From assembly GCF_032854445.1 (NCBI RefSeq), contig NC_088301.1, positions 3,286,001 to 3,350,000 of the forward strand: 64,000 nt of DNA. Reading direction: 5' to 3'. This DNA comes from Liolophura sinensis (Eukaryota > Mollusca > Polyplacophora > Chitonida > Chitonidae). Numbering within the stretch: the first letter of the stretch is position 1; the number at the start of each line of letters is the position of its first letter. Position numbers and translations under genes: made by a program. Under the pieces are notes generated by a model. The model saw only the letters and a program-made list of their open reading frames with translations. It searched no databases and was not told the origin of the DNA. Of this stretch, positions 1 through 10,784 are shown piece after piece.

Positions 1-224
1 CAATCGGATGGACCGTGGAGTATCTTGGGTTTCTCATGGCTTCACATCATACTCACCGCAGGTCTGAGTACGTGTGCGTGGATCAGGATCCAGATACTCA
101 CCCCGCCACCGCTAAAAACGTCAACGGCAATCTGCTGTATATTGTAGAAGCCGTGTGTGGCCCACTGCCGTGTCCAAACTATGTTGACGGTTATGAAGTT
201 ACTTGTGTTGTTTGCACAAAATAA
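1..224 (+). CDS. Gene 0: C-terminal exon (exon 6) of a spongin-type short-chain collagen, 5' cut by window edge
   Basis: This is the last part of the C-terminal domain of a short-chain collagen paralogue. The frame starts at base 3 and gives 73 residues to a TAA at 222-224. The Cys pattern VCGPLPCP and the terminal TCVVCTK are shared with the complete exon 6 copies at 15480, 22027, 37473 and 61483. It is almost identical to the end of gene 3 but lacks the extra G that breaks gene 3, so here the frame stays open through YLGFLMASHHTHRRSEY. The upstream exons lie outside the window, so its overall integrity is unknown. Confidence 0.8.
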   Translation, partial: IGWTVEYLGFLMASHHTHRRSEYVCVDQDPDTHPATAKNVNGNLLYIVEAVCGPLPCPNYVDGYEVTCVVCTK

Positions 225-240
225 GTCGAAGTTTTCGTTA

Positions 241-246
241 AATAAA
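241..246 (+). promoter_or_regulatory. Polyadenylation signal AATAAA of gene 0
   Basis: AATAAA lies 17 nt after the stop codon of gene 0. The same position carries AATAAA after genes 1, 2 and 4, but not after gene 3. The short 3' UTR this implies is an inference. Confidence 0.5.
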
Positions 247-1299
247 TATTAGATATTTGTAACTTTGGTCAACATTTATACGGATTTAATATCTTTATTT
301 CAAAAGGTGTTTTAGGCCGTAGTCACAAATCCGTCTCATATACGATGTCGATCAGAGACAGCAGTTTAACCAATCGGCGAAGGATGTCCATGCCAGTCAG
401 AAAACAAACCCATTTACTCGGTTGTATTTTGCACATTACCTTCTATATACTCGTACGACATCCTGCTAAAACTAGAGCATTGGCCAATCTCCCGACACTG
501 TTATCACGTTGTTTTTTGTCATGTGTGTGTTTTGGAAGAAGTTTAAGCTGTCCATATTTAGCCACGAAGTGGCACGGGCCATGAGATACATGTACTTAGA
601 CCTACTTACAAGGTGTCCAAATCTGAAGAATATCTTTTAGACATAATAATTTAGGCACCGGTGTTGTCTGTAAGGCCCATATTCCAAAAACATATGTAAT
701 AGATACATGTATGTTGATGTTTAGTCTCTGTTTTTACGTTATAAATTGGAAAGCTATATATTGCTTTTTGTGTGATATACACTGTAGGCCAGTTTTGGAA
801 AATCAGCTTAGCAGGTAAATACAACAATGGCCGAATCCTCTAGCACCAAACTGAATAAAAAGATAGATACCAAGCCACTCTGAGCTTTATGTACATCAGA
901 GTCCAAATATGTGATTACTTTTCTCCACATCAGTATATAACGTGTATTTTTGAAAAAAGTTTAATTATAAAGATAATCAAAATTGTGACTTAAATACAGA
1001 GCTGAACATGTCAGACAAGGACTCCAGCCTGCGATTTTTTTGATTAGAGGGACGATTGACTGTGGTGGGAAAAAAGTCAAATAAAAATGTATAAATGTTA
1101 CTGTAAAGAACCACAAACCTCTTTTTATTTATAAATTAACAAAAGCGATTCCTTAATATAACTATTCGTTAGGATATAGCAATTATAATGAAGATAAATT
1201 TAAAACTAAATTTAGCTTGCAAGTGTACGAAAACAGCTTTAAAAAACTTAAAAACATGTGACAGGCAGCGCAAAATAAATTACCTCGTATCTGTCAAAC
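247..1299. other. Intergenic flank, alpha type (no SINE)
   Basis: AT-rich spacer after gene 0 with no convincing gene. It aligns to 37990-39040 with very few differences, and more distantly to the flanks after genes 1, 2 and 4. At 1202-1214 it holds AAAACTAAATTTA, the uninterrupted target into which a SINE has inserted in those other flanks. Short open frames here are not preserved as protein between copies. Confidence 0.6.
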
Positions 1300-2490
1300 T
1301 GAGGTTGTGAATTTACCACAAGTCCACAGTACAACCAAAGAATAGCAGTGTTACATACTATACATACATGCACTGTAAGTGCTTGTTTGAGACGTACAGC
1401 TGAAAAAAAACAAATAGCAAAGCTAATCAGAAATGAAAATCTGCCAATGAAAAAACGCCATCTGTGTATCGTAATACAAAATGCATGTATTTGCCAGGGA
1501 CTAGTTCAAGAAGCACAGTGGAGAAAGAAAAATAAGTCTAGAGAACACCTACTGAGTCAGGTCAGCCAAAAGTAAACTGCATACGTGATAAAACAGAATT
1601 TTGGTCCTACGCACTATATATACATGTAATATAATTGTCGAACAGACGTTGTGACTTTACCACAAGTCCTCAACACAACCAAAGAACAGCAGTGTTACAT
1701 ACTATATATAAATGTACCATAATTGTCGAACTGACATTGTGACTTTACCACAAGTCCTCAGCACAACCAAAGAACAACAGTGTTACATACTATATATAAA
1801 TGTACCATAATTGTCGAACTGACATTGTGACGCTGCCACAAGTCCTGATTACAACCAAAGAATAGCGGCCCGACACACTGTACATAAAAGTAATATAACT
1901 GTTGAAATAACGTTGTGATTTTACCACAAGCCCACAGTACAACCAAATAATAGCAGTGGCACATACTGTATATACACATGTACCATAACTGTCGAACTGA
2001 CATTGTGACTTTACCACAAGTCCTCATTACAACCAAAGAATAGCAGTGTTACACACTATACATACATGTACTATAATTGTCGAACTGACGTTGTGACTTT
2101 ACCACAAGTCCTCAGTACATCCCAGAAATAGCAGTGTTACATACTATATATAAATGTACCATAATTGTCGAAATGACATTGTGACGCTGCCACAAGTCCT
2201 GATTACAACCAAAGAATAGCGGCCCTACACACTGTACATAAAAGTAATATAACTGTTGAAATAACGTTGTGATTTTACCACAAGCCCACAGTACAACCAA
2301 ATTATAGCAGTGGCACATACTGTATATACACATGTACCGTAACTGTCGAACTGACATTGTGACTTTACCACAAGTCCTCATTACAACCAAAGAATAGCAG
2401 TGTTACACACTATATCCAAGCACTATAATTGTCGAACTGACGTTGTGACTTTACCACAACTTTTCAGTACAACCAAAGGACAGCAGTATT
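1300..2490. repeat. 88-bp minisatellite in the intergenic flank
   Basis: A unit of about 88 bp, containing GACTTTACCACAAGTCC, ACAACCAAAGAATAGCAG and a variable TATATACATGTA block, is repeated roughly ten times. A non-repeat segment at about 1380-1610 (beginning GCTTGTTTGAGACG) interrupts it, and part of that segment recurs at 2494-2600. Sister arrays lie at 24349-24770, 39040-40330 and 63815 to the window end. The edges are approximate. Confidence 0.85.
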
Positions 2491-2599
2491 ACATATACGA
2501 GTTCAAGAAGCACAGTGGAGAAAGAAAAATAAGTCTAGAGAACACCTACTGAGTCAGGTCAGCCAAAAGTAAACTGCATACGTGATAAAACACAATTTT

Positions 2600-2691
2600 G
2601 GTATTTTGTTTTTTTTTGTTTTTTTTTTTTGTTTTTTTTTTTTGTTTTTTGTTTTTTGTTTTTTTTTTTGGTCGGGGGGTGGGGGGGTCTT
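2600..2691. repeat. Poly-T tract followed by G-runs
   Basis: Long T-runs broken by single G residues end in two G-runs of six or seven bases. The sister copy at 40455-40511 has a much longer G-run. Open frames here that encode Lys-rich peptides on the minus strand are composition artefacts. Confidence 0.8.
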
Positions 2692-3704
2692 AGGCACAAA
2701 TGTCAGAAAGCCTGTATCATAATCACGCCGTTCAGGCGACACAGACATCTAAGAATTACATACTAATGTGGACTTTTTGGTGACATTGAGCGACCGAGAT
2801 GTCCGACAGCTTGCGGTCGTCTTCCTCCAAATTAATTCGGATGTCTTCATATGGGAGAAAATTTGTCAGTACTCTGCCAAACGTCGGGTGTTTAGCCCGG
2901 GGACTCAACTCTCTTTCTACCCCTTTGTTTTTGAAGCTGCTAGAATATAGCATATTAATACGTCTACTAAACACCACGGAATCTGGGTATTTATTTTATA
3001 TTACACTGCTCATTTGATACGTTTATTCACTGCCATCGTTGATGTCTCACGTCACTCTCATAATTATCATGTATAGTACTGCGGTCAGCGGTAGGAGAAA
3101 ACCATCGCCTTTTGTCAAGGGATTGTTTAACCTATTACTTCAAACTGAGAGTACACCGACTGGAGGAGGATTCGAATCCTGTACCAGGGTGCGACAAACA
3201 ATTGTTTTGTAGCATTAGATGGTCACTATTCTTAGCTAAATTGGTGGATATAAAGTTCTAACTGGTTATGATAAAGTTCTAACTGCTTATGATAAATCTC
3301 TAACTCTTTATGACAAACACAGGTACATCACTCAAAATGTAATACCTAATTAACAGAAAGTTAATACAGGACAAAGTGCAAACTTAGTACTTTAAAGACG
3401 GACGAACGACATGTACGAGAGCTGTATTCGAGTTTGTGACATCTGTAGATATACTCTAACCACCATCGGTAGCCACGCTGTAGCAAGATCAGATAACGGC
3501 GGATTCACTATCACATATACGCAATGGTTACACAAGAGATTGTGCTTGACTTCTTCCTTTCCAGCAATTATGCGTACTTTTACATCTTCTTACATTTCAG
3601 TCTGGCTATGAAGGGTAAATGTCTTTAATTTAAAATCGCCAATATATGGCAGCAAATATTGTCAAAGTAAATTTAAGCAACAATCATTTATTCTTGCATT
3701 CAAA
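2692..3704. other. Spacer upstream of cassette I of gene 1
   Basis: No gene is supported. Relative to 40741-41100 in the sister block, about 330 bp are missing here near 2925, with the breakpoint in a C/T-rich run. A small 21-bp repeat (TAAAGTTCTAACTGCTTATGA-like, three copies) lies at about 3253-3316. A 66-codon open frame at 3411-3611 recurs at 26023 and 41580. Its substitutions are mostly amino-acid changing, so I treat it as non-coding sequence upstream of the promoter. Confidence 0.5.
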
Positions 3705-3711
3705 TATAAAG
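3705..3711 (+). promoter_or_regulatory. TATA box of cassette I (gene 1)
   Basis: TATAAAG within AAATATAAAGGGAGAC, 86 bp upstream of the cassette I ATG. The same element and flanks occur before all six first exons in the window, which makes a core promoter likely. Confidence 0.6.
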
Positions 3712-3790
3712 GGAGACAACTACACTGACGTTACCAGTCTAAAAAAGGTCGATTCGTTGAGATTATGATCAAACGTAACTGTATCAACAC

Positions 3791-4089
3791 ATGAACCTGG
3801 TCTTCCGCCATCATCTAGAGAAAATGATTTCAGTGTGTGCTTGAGGCTTTGTCATCGCTGTTGTGTTTGTTCAGCAGGTCTGTTTCATTAGTCGACCGCC
3901 TTCGGCAATGTCATTTTCAACTAAGCTTTCCCTATTTATTTACGCTAACAACAACTACAGAAAGTTCTGTTTTCTTAACTCGTTGGGCTAATCAGTTCGG
4001 CCTGCTACACAATGTCAAATTTTTTTCCTATTGTGTTTGTCAGATTTTAGCCACCACGGATCATGGTCAGTCGTCTCCCAGGGAAATAG
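3791..4089 (+). pseudogene. First-exon cassette type I of gene 1 (exon 1 + exon 2), broken
   Basis: Exon 1 (3791-3877) would encode a 29-residue signal peptide beginning MNLVFRHHLEKM, with donor CAG|GTCTGT. Exon 2 (4044-4089) follows acceptor TTTGTCAG. An in-frame TGA at 3842-3844 replaces the TTA seen at the same codon in the gene 3 cassette, so the signal peptide is cut in mid-core. The exon 2 donor is GC rather than GT (AG|GCAAGG), a context used by known GC-AG introns. The frame after exon 2 stays open to 4217. It is probably a decayed alternative first-exon pair. Confidence 0.6.
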
Positions 4090-4217
4090 GCAAGGAAAGT
4101 TGCCTGCGTATTGTAGGAGTAATGAAATTGGGGATTGGGTTCTGTAAGATGTGTATGAACTATCAAGACTTTCTGTCAGACAGATCAGAGACTGGGCTGA
4201 TCATGTTACTGTCGTAG

Positions 4218-5760
4218 GGCATGATATTATATTTCCAAGCATCTGCAGAAATCGTGATCAGGGTAAAGCAGGGCTATTTAACATGGCTTAAGTAATAAAC
4301 TTACCCTTTCTGTAGTTGTATACTGTGAATCTGTGTGATTTTAAGTCATCTGGAAAACTAGGATCACGTTTCACTTATGCTTCTTTCGGAAATATTACGT
4401 TTTTCCTGTGTGCTTTTCTGGACATACAACTTTTCTGTTCTATCACAAGAGACACACCATACGCCTGCCCTTCTCAATATATGAATTCCCCCGGTAACAC
4501 TACGCTCCAGATATATCTTACTGCCTGCCCCTCCCGGCACAAAGAAGGAATATATAGTCATAGAGTATGTTGCTGACATCAGCGGTTAATATGAACATTC
4601 TCTAGTGACCGATTCTCATTGTTGAATGAAGTCCCGCTACTTATTTTGTGATTAGTGACATTTTTTTTTCTCATTGTGTAACTTACCTGAAAATGGCAAA
4701 ATTGTCGGTGTTCATACAATACTAGATGTATTAAATTAGCGCTGTTCATACTGTACAAGATGTAAATTGGTGCTCTTTATCCCGTATTACATGTATTAAA
4801 CTGGTGAACATTATAAAAAAGCTGATCTGTATCTCATAGTCTCAGCCTAATATCAGTTGTGCTGTGTTCCAGGTACCGTCTTTAAGAAGAGGGTAACCCA
4901 AGATAGAACAACAAATAAAGATATTTACAGAAAAATCAATTTGTTTGATAAGCAAACTAACGTTCCTTGATGAATATCTTACATCAATATAGTGTGGACC
5001 TCTTCACATGTGGGAAAGATACCCAGTCTGGGCACTTTTCCCTACACCATAAAAGTGATGGCCATAGTGTTTGTGAACACGTTTTGGGTGTCACGTTTAG
5101 CAACAATTAAACAAATAACACTGTATATTGTACAAACATATATGTTATATATACTAGATTGGCACAACAAATATTGTATGTAATTCAGGTTTTGTGCACA
5201 ATAATAAAAAATGAGACGGTCAACACAGACATCACCGGAGGTCTGGATATTTTTGTTAAATTACACTATTCATTTGATACATTTACTTGATACTCATATC
5301 GTTGTTTCACGCCACTCTCAACAGTTGTCAGTTACTCCAATGCTGTCGGGTTTACGGATGTGGGGAGGTAAACAGAGATCGTAGAAAACCATCGTCCTTT
5401 CTTAAGAAATTTTAAAAAAATGTTTAGTAGCAACAGATTGCATCCGCGCTTCCATGGTTCAAAATGTAATTCTTAATTAACAGAACCCTGGCAACTGACA
5501 AAACTGGCGCCCATCGCCGTATGAACCTAGTGCTACAAACACGAGTCAATGATAACTGCAGATCACTAACACATGAACAAAAGTTACCGGTATGAAAGAC
5601 TGTGCATAAATTCTTTTTCCCAAAAACTACACGTACCTTTACATCTTCTTACATTTCAGACTGACCATGTAATGGAAGTTTCTAATCAAAATTCGCATAT
5701 ATATGGCAGCACTGTTGTAGAAGTAGGTTCAAGCAACAATCATTTATTCATTCATTCACA
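4218..5760. other. Spacer between cassettes I and II of gene 1
   Basis: No gene is supported. A few degenerate units of the 34-bp repeat (TAGATGTATTAAATT core) lie at about 4700-4815. At 5571-5574 lies ACAT, the uninterrupted target of the retrotransposon found at 43753-50315 in the sister block. Upstream of 5760 there is similarity to the sequence before cassette I, so the two cassettes are themselves a tandem duplication about 2.05 kb apart. Confidence 0.55.
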
Positions 5761-5767
5761 TATAAAG
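5761..5767 (+). promoter_or_regulatory. TATA box of cassette II (gene 1)
   Basis: TATAAAG followed by GGAGACCACTACACTGACG, matching the other five cassettes. Here it lies only 60 bp before the first in-frame ATG because of an 11-bp deletion further down. Confidence 0.6.
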
Positions 5768-5820
5768 GGAGACCACTACACTGACGTTACAATCTGATAG
5801 AGGTCGGTCGGTTCAGACGC

Positions 5821-6111
5821 ATGCTCAAACGTGACTTAAAGCTGGAGATCCGCCCTCATCTAGAGAAAATGATGTCAGTTTCTGCTTTATGTTTTGTCAT
5901 CGCTGCTGTGTTTGCTGTGCAGGTCTGTTCCATTAGTCTACCTCCATGTGCAATGTCATGTTCAACTGATCTCTCTATTTATTCATGCTATCACCAACTA
6001 TAGATAGTTTTCTCTTCGCCCATATGGCTGCGCTATGTTACATTTTATTCTGTTATGTTTGTCAGATCTCAGCCACCAAGAATCATGGCCAGTCGTCTCA
6101 CGGGGAAAAAG
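5821..6111 (+). CDS. Gene 1 exons 1-2, cassette II (signal peptide and linker)
   Basis: Exon 1 (5821-5922) gives 34 residues from the only in-frame ATG left. The hydrophobic core SALCFVIAAVFAV is a good signal peptide, and an internal MM just before it could serve as start. The donor is CAG|GTCTGT. Exon 2 (6066-6111) begins ISATKNHGQ and ends in phase 1 at a normal AG|GTAAGG donor. The intron is 143 bp. Confidence 0.65.
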
Positions 6112-6260
6112 GTAAGGAAAATTGCCTCCGTGTTGTTGGAGAGATGTACATGGGGTTTGAGTTCTGTAACATGTGTATGAACATTAAAGACTTGGTACAG
6201 AGTACAGTAATGGTAGATCCCAGAATTCTTCGGTATTTTGTGGAACCACAACACCAATAG
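6112..6260 (+). other. Open frame continuing past the exon 2 donor
   Basis: If the exon 2 donor is not used, the frame stays open for about 50 codons, with KENCLRVVG and FCNMCMN, to a TAG at 6258-6260. The same extension, with no indel over the first 80 bp or so, follows all five exon 2 copies that reach their donor. It might be an alternative 3' end giving a short secreted Cys peptide, or just recent duplication. Confidence 0.35.
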
Positions 6261-6870
6261 CTATGTGGACTAGAGGGAATCTGGTTTAGGGAAAAGCGGA
6301 AAGCTGGTTTATGGAATAGAGGGAAGCTTGTTTGGGGTATAGAGGGAATCCTGTTAATGGAATAGAGGAATTTGGTTTATGGAATAGAGGGTAGGTTGTT
6401 TATGGAATAGAGGGTAGGTTATTTATGGAATCGAGTGAAGGTTATTTATGGAGTAGAGAGAAGGCTGTATATAAGATAGAAGGAAGCTTCTTCATGGATC
6501 AGAGAGAAGGTTGTTTGTGGAATAGGGAGAAGGTTGTTTGTGGCATAGAGGGAAGGTTGTTTGTGGCATAGGGGGAAAGTTGTCTTTTCAATAGAGGGAA
6601 GGTTGTTTGTGGTATAGAGGAAAGGTTGTTTGTGGAATAGAGGGTGTGTTATTTGTGACATAGTGGGAAGGTTGTTTGTGCCACAGAGGGAATCTGGTTT
6701 ATGGAATAGAGACCACTAGAATCTGACTCACAGGGACGTTCCCGTATGGAACTGGGGGAAGGTTGTTTTTTAATAAAGGGAAGGTTGTTTTTTAATAGAG
6801 GGAAGGTTGTTTATTTATTAGAGGGAAGGTCGTTTGTGGCATAGAGGGAAGGTTGTTCATGCTGGCGGAT
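6255..6870. repeat. 23-bp minisatellite in intron 2 of gene 1
   Basis: A unit like TTTATGGAATAGAGGGAAGG is repeated about 25 times with drift. It sits at the same place in genes 3 (29040-29710) and 4 (51010-51620). Confidence 0.85.
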
Positions 6871-7934
6871 AGCAAGGGTGTTTTCCGCGAGTCTGTATGT
6901 CAGCGTGGTATCCCTTGCATAGAACTCTGGAAATCCTCTCTACCTCATTTTAACTCCACAAAACCACGTCTCACATTCAGATAAGGGTTAATCAACAGTG
7001 TTGGCGAGTTCCAAGCTGCAAGACAGATTACAGACTTAGTCGAACATGTTAAAGACATAGGACCTGGCACCATATTTATCAAGCCACTTTAGACCTAAGT
7101 CATCAATTGCGAGCGCTTAAAAATCCTAACTCAAACACTGGTTAGAACATTGTTGTACACTAAAGAATCATTAAAAAATTTTAATTTCTCAAAGCAAAGT
7201 ATTTTAGTCGTGCGTGTGTTTGAATTGTTTACTTTAATGTCAAGACGTTTGTTGAATACAGGCCCAGTTTTTTCTATTTTCCATCACCTGGGCGTAAAAC
7301 TTTTTAATATGACTATTTAGCCTGCCTAAATAAATGAAAAAGTTTCTGTGCTGGTAACTTGTGAAACAGTCTGATTTTACAGTATGGGTTAACTCAAGAG
7401 CGACAAGATATTACTAGTCATTTGGAAAACTAGCATCAAGTTTCATTTTTGTTTCATTTGCAAGCTGTACGCTTTTTCCGTTTTCCAGAACACTAAATCT
7501 CGCCTGTTTGGGGTAACGGTTGTTTTTTTTTTTTCTCCACCTACATCCTAATACCGTTAGACTGCAGATTTACTCATGAGCAAAATTTAAATTCCTACAC
7601 CTATAACAGGTTGAGTATTGTAACACACTAGCGCAACCTTGTCAATCTTCAGAATTTATATCCAAGTACCATTATACAAACAAACCATACCTGTGTTCTT
7701 CTACTCTTACATCTTCATCCCTGTTACACTACAGATAAATCACACGTGGACTTTGTTAACTTAACTGTTCTAACAATAAAGACAATCCCTATGTGTACTC
7801 TGCTCAAAATATATTTTTCCTCTGTAACATTACAAACAAACCAAACGTTTACTCCTCTGTAAAACCACAGAGCACCCATACATATACTATACACTGACAT
7901 TTGAGGGAAATCCCACGATTCCTCTTTTCCTGTG
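6871..7934. other. Intron 2 of gene 1, unique part
   Basis: AT-rich intronic sequence without a supported exon. It is near-identical to 51620-52690 and clearly related to 29715-30790. Confidence 0.5.
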
Positions 7935-8175
7935 TTTTACTGATTTATTTTACTGGTGCTTTACGTCATACTCAAGAAGTATACTGCTAAGACACCGGGC
8001 ATAGTCAGCAAGCAGCCCATGAGCGTCCGCAAGTTTCTAACAGATATCCCGACGTTCGTTCGGAGAGGAAGCCAGTATGATCAGGTCTTCAACTCACACC
8101 GACTCAAAGCGTTTGTTAGAAGCTCTTGGGTCATTGCGCCGCCCTGGCACTCCAACCACCTTGGTCACTCTGACA
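7935..8175 (-). mobile_element. Old degenerate tRNA-derived SINE in intron 2 of gene 1
   Basis: This resembles the SINE at 17018-17284 in the same orientation: GTGCTTTACGTCATACTCAAG at the left, AGAGGAAGCCAGTATGATCAGG in the middle and TTGGGTCATTGCGCCGC at the right. The divergence is high and no clean target duplication is seen. Copies at the same intron position lie in genes 3 and 4, so it predates the gene duplications. Confidence 0.65.
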
Positions 8176-8179
8176 CATT

Positions 8180-9340
8180 CACCCCTCTAAGATTGCAGAT
8201 AAATAATACGTGTATTTAGAACACACAACATCACAGTTCTAACACACGAGACAATCCAAACGCATACTGTTTTAAACATATAACTTCAGCCTTGTAACAT
8301 TACAGACAAACTTCACGTGTACACTGCACACCATACAGGCACACATCTAAACATACAGCTTCACTCTGTAACATTACAGACAAACCACACGTGTACACTG
8401 CACACCGTACGTGCACACATCCAAAAATTCAACTTCACACTGCAACACTAGAAAGTGCACGTGTATTTTTCTGAACATACAACATTCCTCTGTAACACTA
8501 CAGACAAAGAATACGTGTATGTCTCTGAAGCTACAGCTCCATTCTGTGGCATTACAGACAAACGATACGTGTATTCTTCTGAACATACAACCTTGCTCAT
8601 TAACACTGCAGACAAAGGATACTTGTACTCCTCTGGACACACAAGTTCACCTCTGTAACACTACAGACAAAGTATACGTGTTTTCTTTTGATCATACAAC
8701 CTTGCTCCGTAACCCTGCAAACAACTGATACGTGTATCCTCTGGAGATACAGTTTCCATTCTGTGACATTATAGACAAAGGATACGTGTAATATTCTCAA
8801 CATACATCCTTGCTCAGCAACACTGCAGACAAAGGATACAGCTCCATTCTGTGACATTATAGACAAAGGATATGTGTATTATTCTCAACATACAACCTTG
8901 CTCAGCAACACTTCAAACAAAGGATGCGTATATTCCTCTGGAGATACAACTCCATTCTGTGACATTATAGACATAAGGTACGTGTATTCTTCTCAGAGTA
9001 CAACCTTGATCTGTAACACCGCAGAGATACGTGTGTACTTCTGATCATACAGCTTCACCCTGTATCACTAAAGACAAAGGATATGTGTATTCTTCTGAAT
9101 ATACAACTTTCGCTCAGTAACACTACAGACAAATAATACGTGTGTACTTTTGAACATACGGCTTAACACTATAGACAAAAGATACGTGTATTCTTCTCAA
9201 CATACAACCTTGCTCAGTAACACCACAGACAAAGATACGTGTGTACTTCTGAACATACAGCTTCATTCTGTGATATCATAGACAAAGGATACGTGTGTTC
9301 CTCTGAACACACAAGTTCACACCTGTAACACTACAGGCAC
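8180..9340. repeat. 54-bp minisatellite in intron 2 of gene 1
   Basis: Units of about 54 bp contain GACAAAGGATACGTGTATTC, CAACATACAACCTTGCTC and GTAACACTACAG. Because 54 is a multiple of three and the unit lacks stops in several frames, open frames appear on both strands. They are not genes. A near-identical array lies in gene 4 (52960-54105) and a shorter one in gene 3 (31030-31440). Confidence 0.85.
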
Positions 9341-9768
9341 GCCAAACATGTACTCGCCACTGTGACACTTAAATCCATAGGCTTCTCTTGTGCACATCCA
9401 TGTTCCTCACTCTTGTAGACACACCACAGACATAGAATACACTGCTGAGCCTTTTATGTCACATTACGGACTGTTTGGTACTGTATTGTAATCCGCTTAA
9501 TATCTTCACCTATTGGACATTACCTACAGACTATGGACATGTACCCTGCATTTAATAGGACACAAAATAAAAATCATTTATGTGCGAAAGACCATTGATT
9601 GATCACTAGCCTTTTCCCAAGAGCTAATGTTCCCTGCGCAGCACAGAAACAAACTGAATAGACGTAGAATACAGTTCACGGCGGTGTCAGTATGTCCAAA
9701 TACAAGCTTTATCTGCGATCAGTATTTGATTTCTTCATGCTATTCAGTTTTAGTGCTTGTACTTTCAG

Positions 9769-9879
9769 GATGTTGTAGAGATCATTGTGGACTTCCGGGT
9801 CCGGGATGGACGAGACGGACGGGACGGTATTCAGGGACCGTATGGACCACCTGGCTCCCCGGGAGAGAAGGGTCCTCCA
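9769..9879 (+). CDS. Gene 1 exon 3: Cys knot and collagen triplets, frameshifted
   Basis: The acceptor is TTTCAG and the donor CCA|GTAAGC. The exon starts with CCRDHCGLPG, where paired and single cysteines precede the triple helix. The gene 3 version continues GRDGRDGRDGIQGPYGPPG. Here an extra C at 9801-9802 makes the exon 111 nt instead of 110 and moves the remaining triplets into another frame. Confidence 0.75.
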
Positions 9880-10563
9880 GTAAGCGTTTCGAGCATGCGT
9901 ACCTTTACTTTTTCAGTCAATTTAATTGAACAGAAAAGAAAGAAGAGATGACTCCACCACCTTAAATGCTGGATGAAGCAGTGATGTCAGTTTTGATAAT
10001 TAAGTGCCACCCTCGTCAGCCGTATGATTAACCACATTTTCAAAACACACTAAAACGAACAATATTAACACATGTCCAGTAAAAGGTACAACCGTACTTG
10101 ACAAAGACTACTGAACTTTACTGAGATAAAATTTCCACAACCAGCACAATTTCAGTAAGACCAAATAGTCGCTTTTCCAACAGCTTCAGATACCGGTGTA
10201 TAATAACCTCACCCTCATCACAATAAAAGAACGCATAATCATAGAACATATAGCTGACACCAGTCGGTAATTTGAATGTCTTCCAGCGACCCTTTATCAT
10301 CGCTGAATCAGCTTCCGTCACTTATCTTGTGATTAGTTCTCTCTCACTGTATAACTTGCCTGAAAATGGCAGCGTCTTAAATTGATTTTGTTTGTTTAAA
10401 CAAAGGCAGATTTTTTTACCAGAATTCATTCATTTACCTTTTGGCACCCTGTAAATGTGCACTAGATATATAAAACACCATTTGTGCTATGTTCCAGATA
10501 CTGTCTTTAAAAGCCCCTATATACGTAAAAGAAAAAGTTGATCAAAATCAATTTGTTTGATAG
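9880..10563. other. Intron 3 of gene 1
   Basis: 684 bp, AT-rich, with nothing else recognised. The equivalent intron of gene 3 is 1.87 kb because it holds the 34-bp minisatellite and a SINE. Confidence 0.5.
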
Positions 10564-10753
10564 GGACAATCCTTCTTTATGGAGTTTAATCTGGAGAAGA
10601 TTTTAAACATCTTAACAGAGAAGATGGCTGTTATGATCGCCGAGGAGGTCAAGCTGACACGCCCTGTAAAGCATAACGGGGACGATATGACAGGAGAGAG
10701 AAGGGCTCGTTCTGACTCCTCCTCCAGAGAAAACAAACAACAGACAGACGTAG
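10564..10753 (+). CDS. Gene 1 exon 4: charged linker, donor mutated
   Basis: The acceptor is TTTGATAG|GGACAATCC. 190 nt give 63 codons plus one base. The exon contains LEKILNILTEKMAVMIAEEV, an amphipathic stretch that could form a short coiled coil after the triple helix, then a basic/Ser-rich segment ending ENKQQTDV. The donor position reads G|ATGAGT where the other copies have G|GTGAGT. If unspliced, the frame ends at a TGA five codons after the exon. Confidence 0.7.
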
Positions 10754-10784
10754 ATGAGTCCATGTGTAAATGAACCCCAAAGTG

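Noticed and set aside
1300..2490. CRISPR-like repeat arrangement
   Set aside because: Direct tandem repeats without unique spacers of regular size, in a eukaryotic context.
3411..3611. 66-codon frame recurring at 26023 and 41580
   Set aside because: Same length in three copies, but gene 3 versus genes 1 and 4 shows mostly amino-acid replacements. No intron signals or known motifs. Probably just upstream promoter DNA.
8374..8866. Overlapping frames on both strands with Cys-rich peptides
   Set aside because: They are translations of the 54-bp repeat. The pattern recurs wherever the repeat occurs and is not tied to a start or splice context.
9627..9951. Single-exon collagen-like gene
   Set aside because: The two overlapping frames are one exon with an inserted C. 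The acceptor, donor and gene 3 counterpart define exon 3 at 9769-9879.
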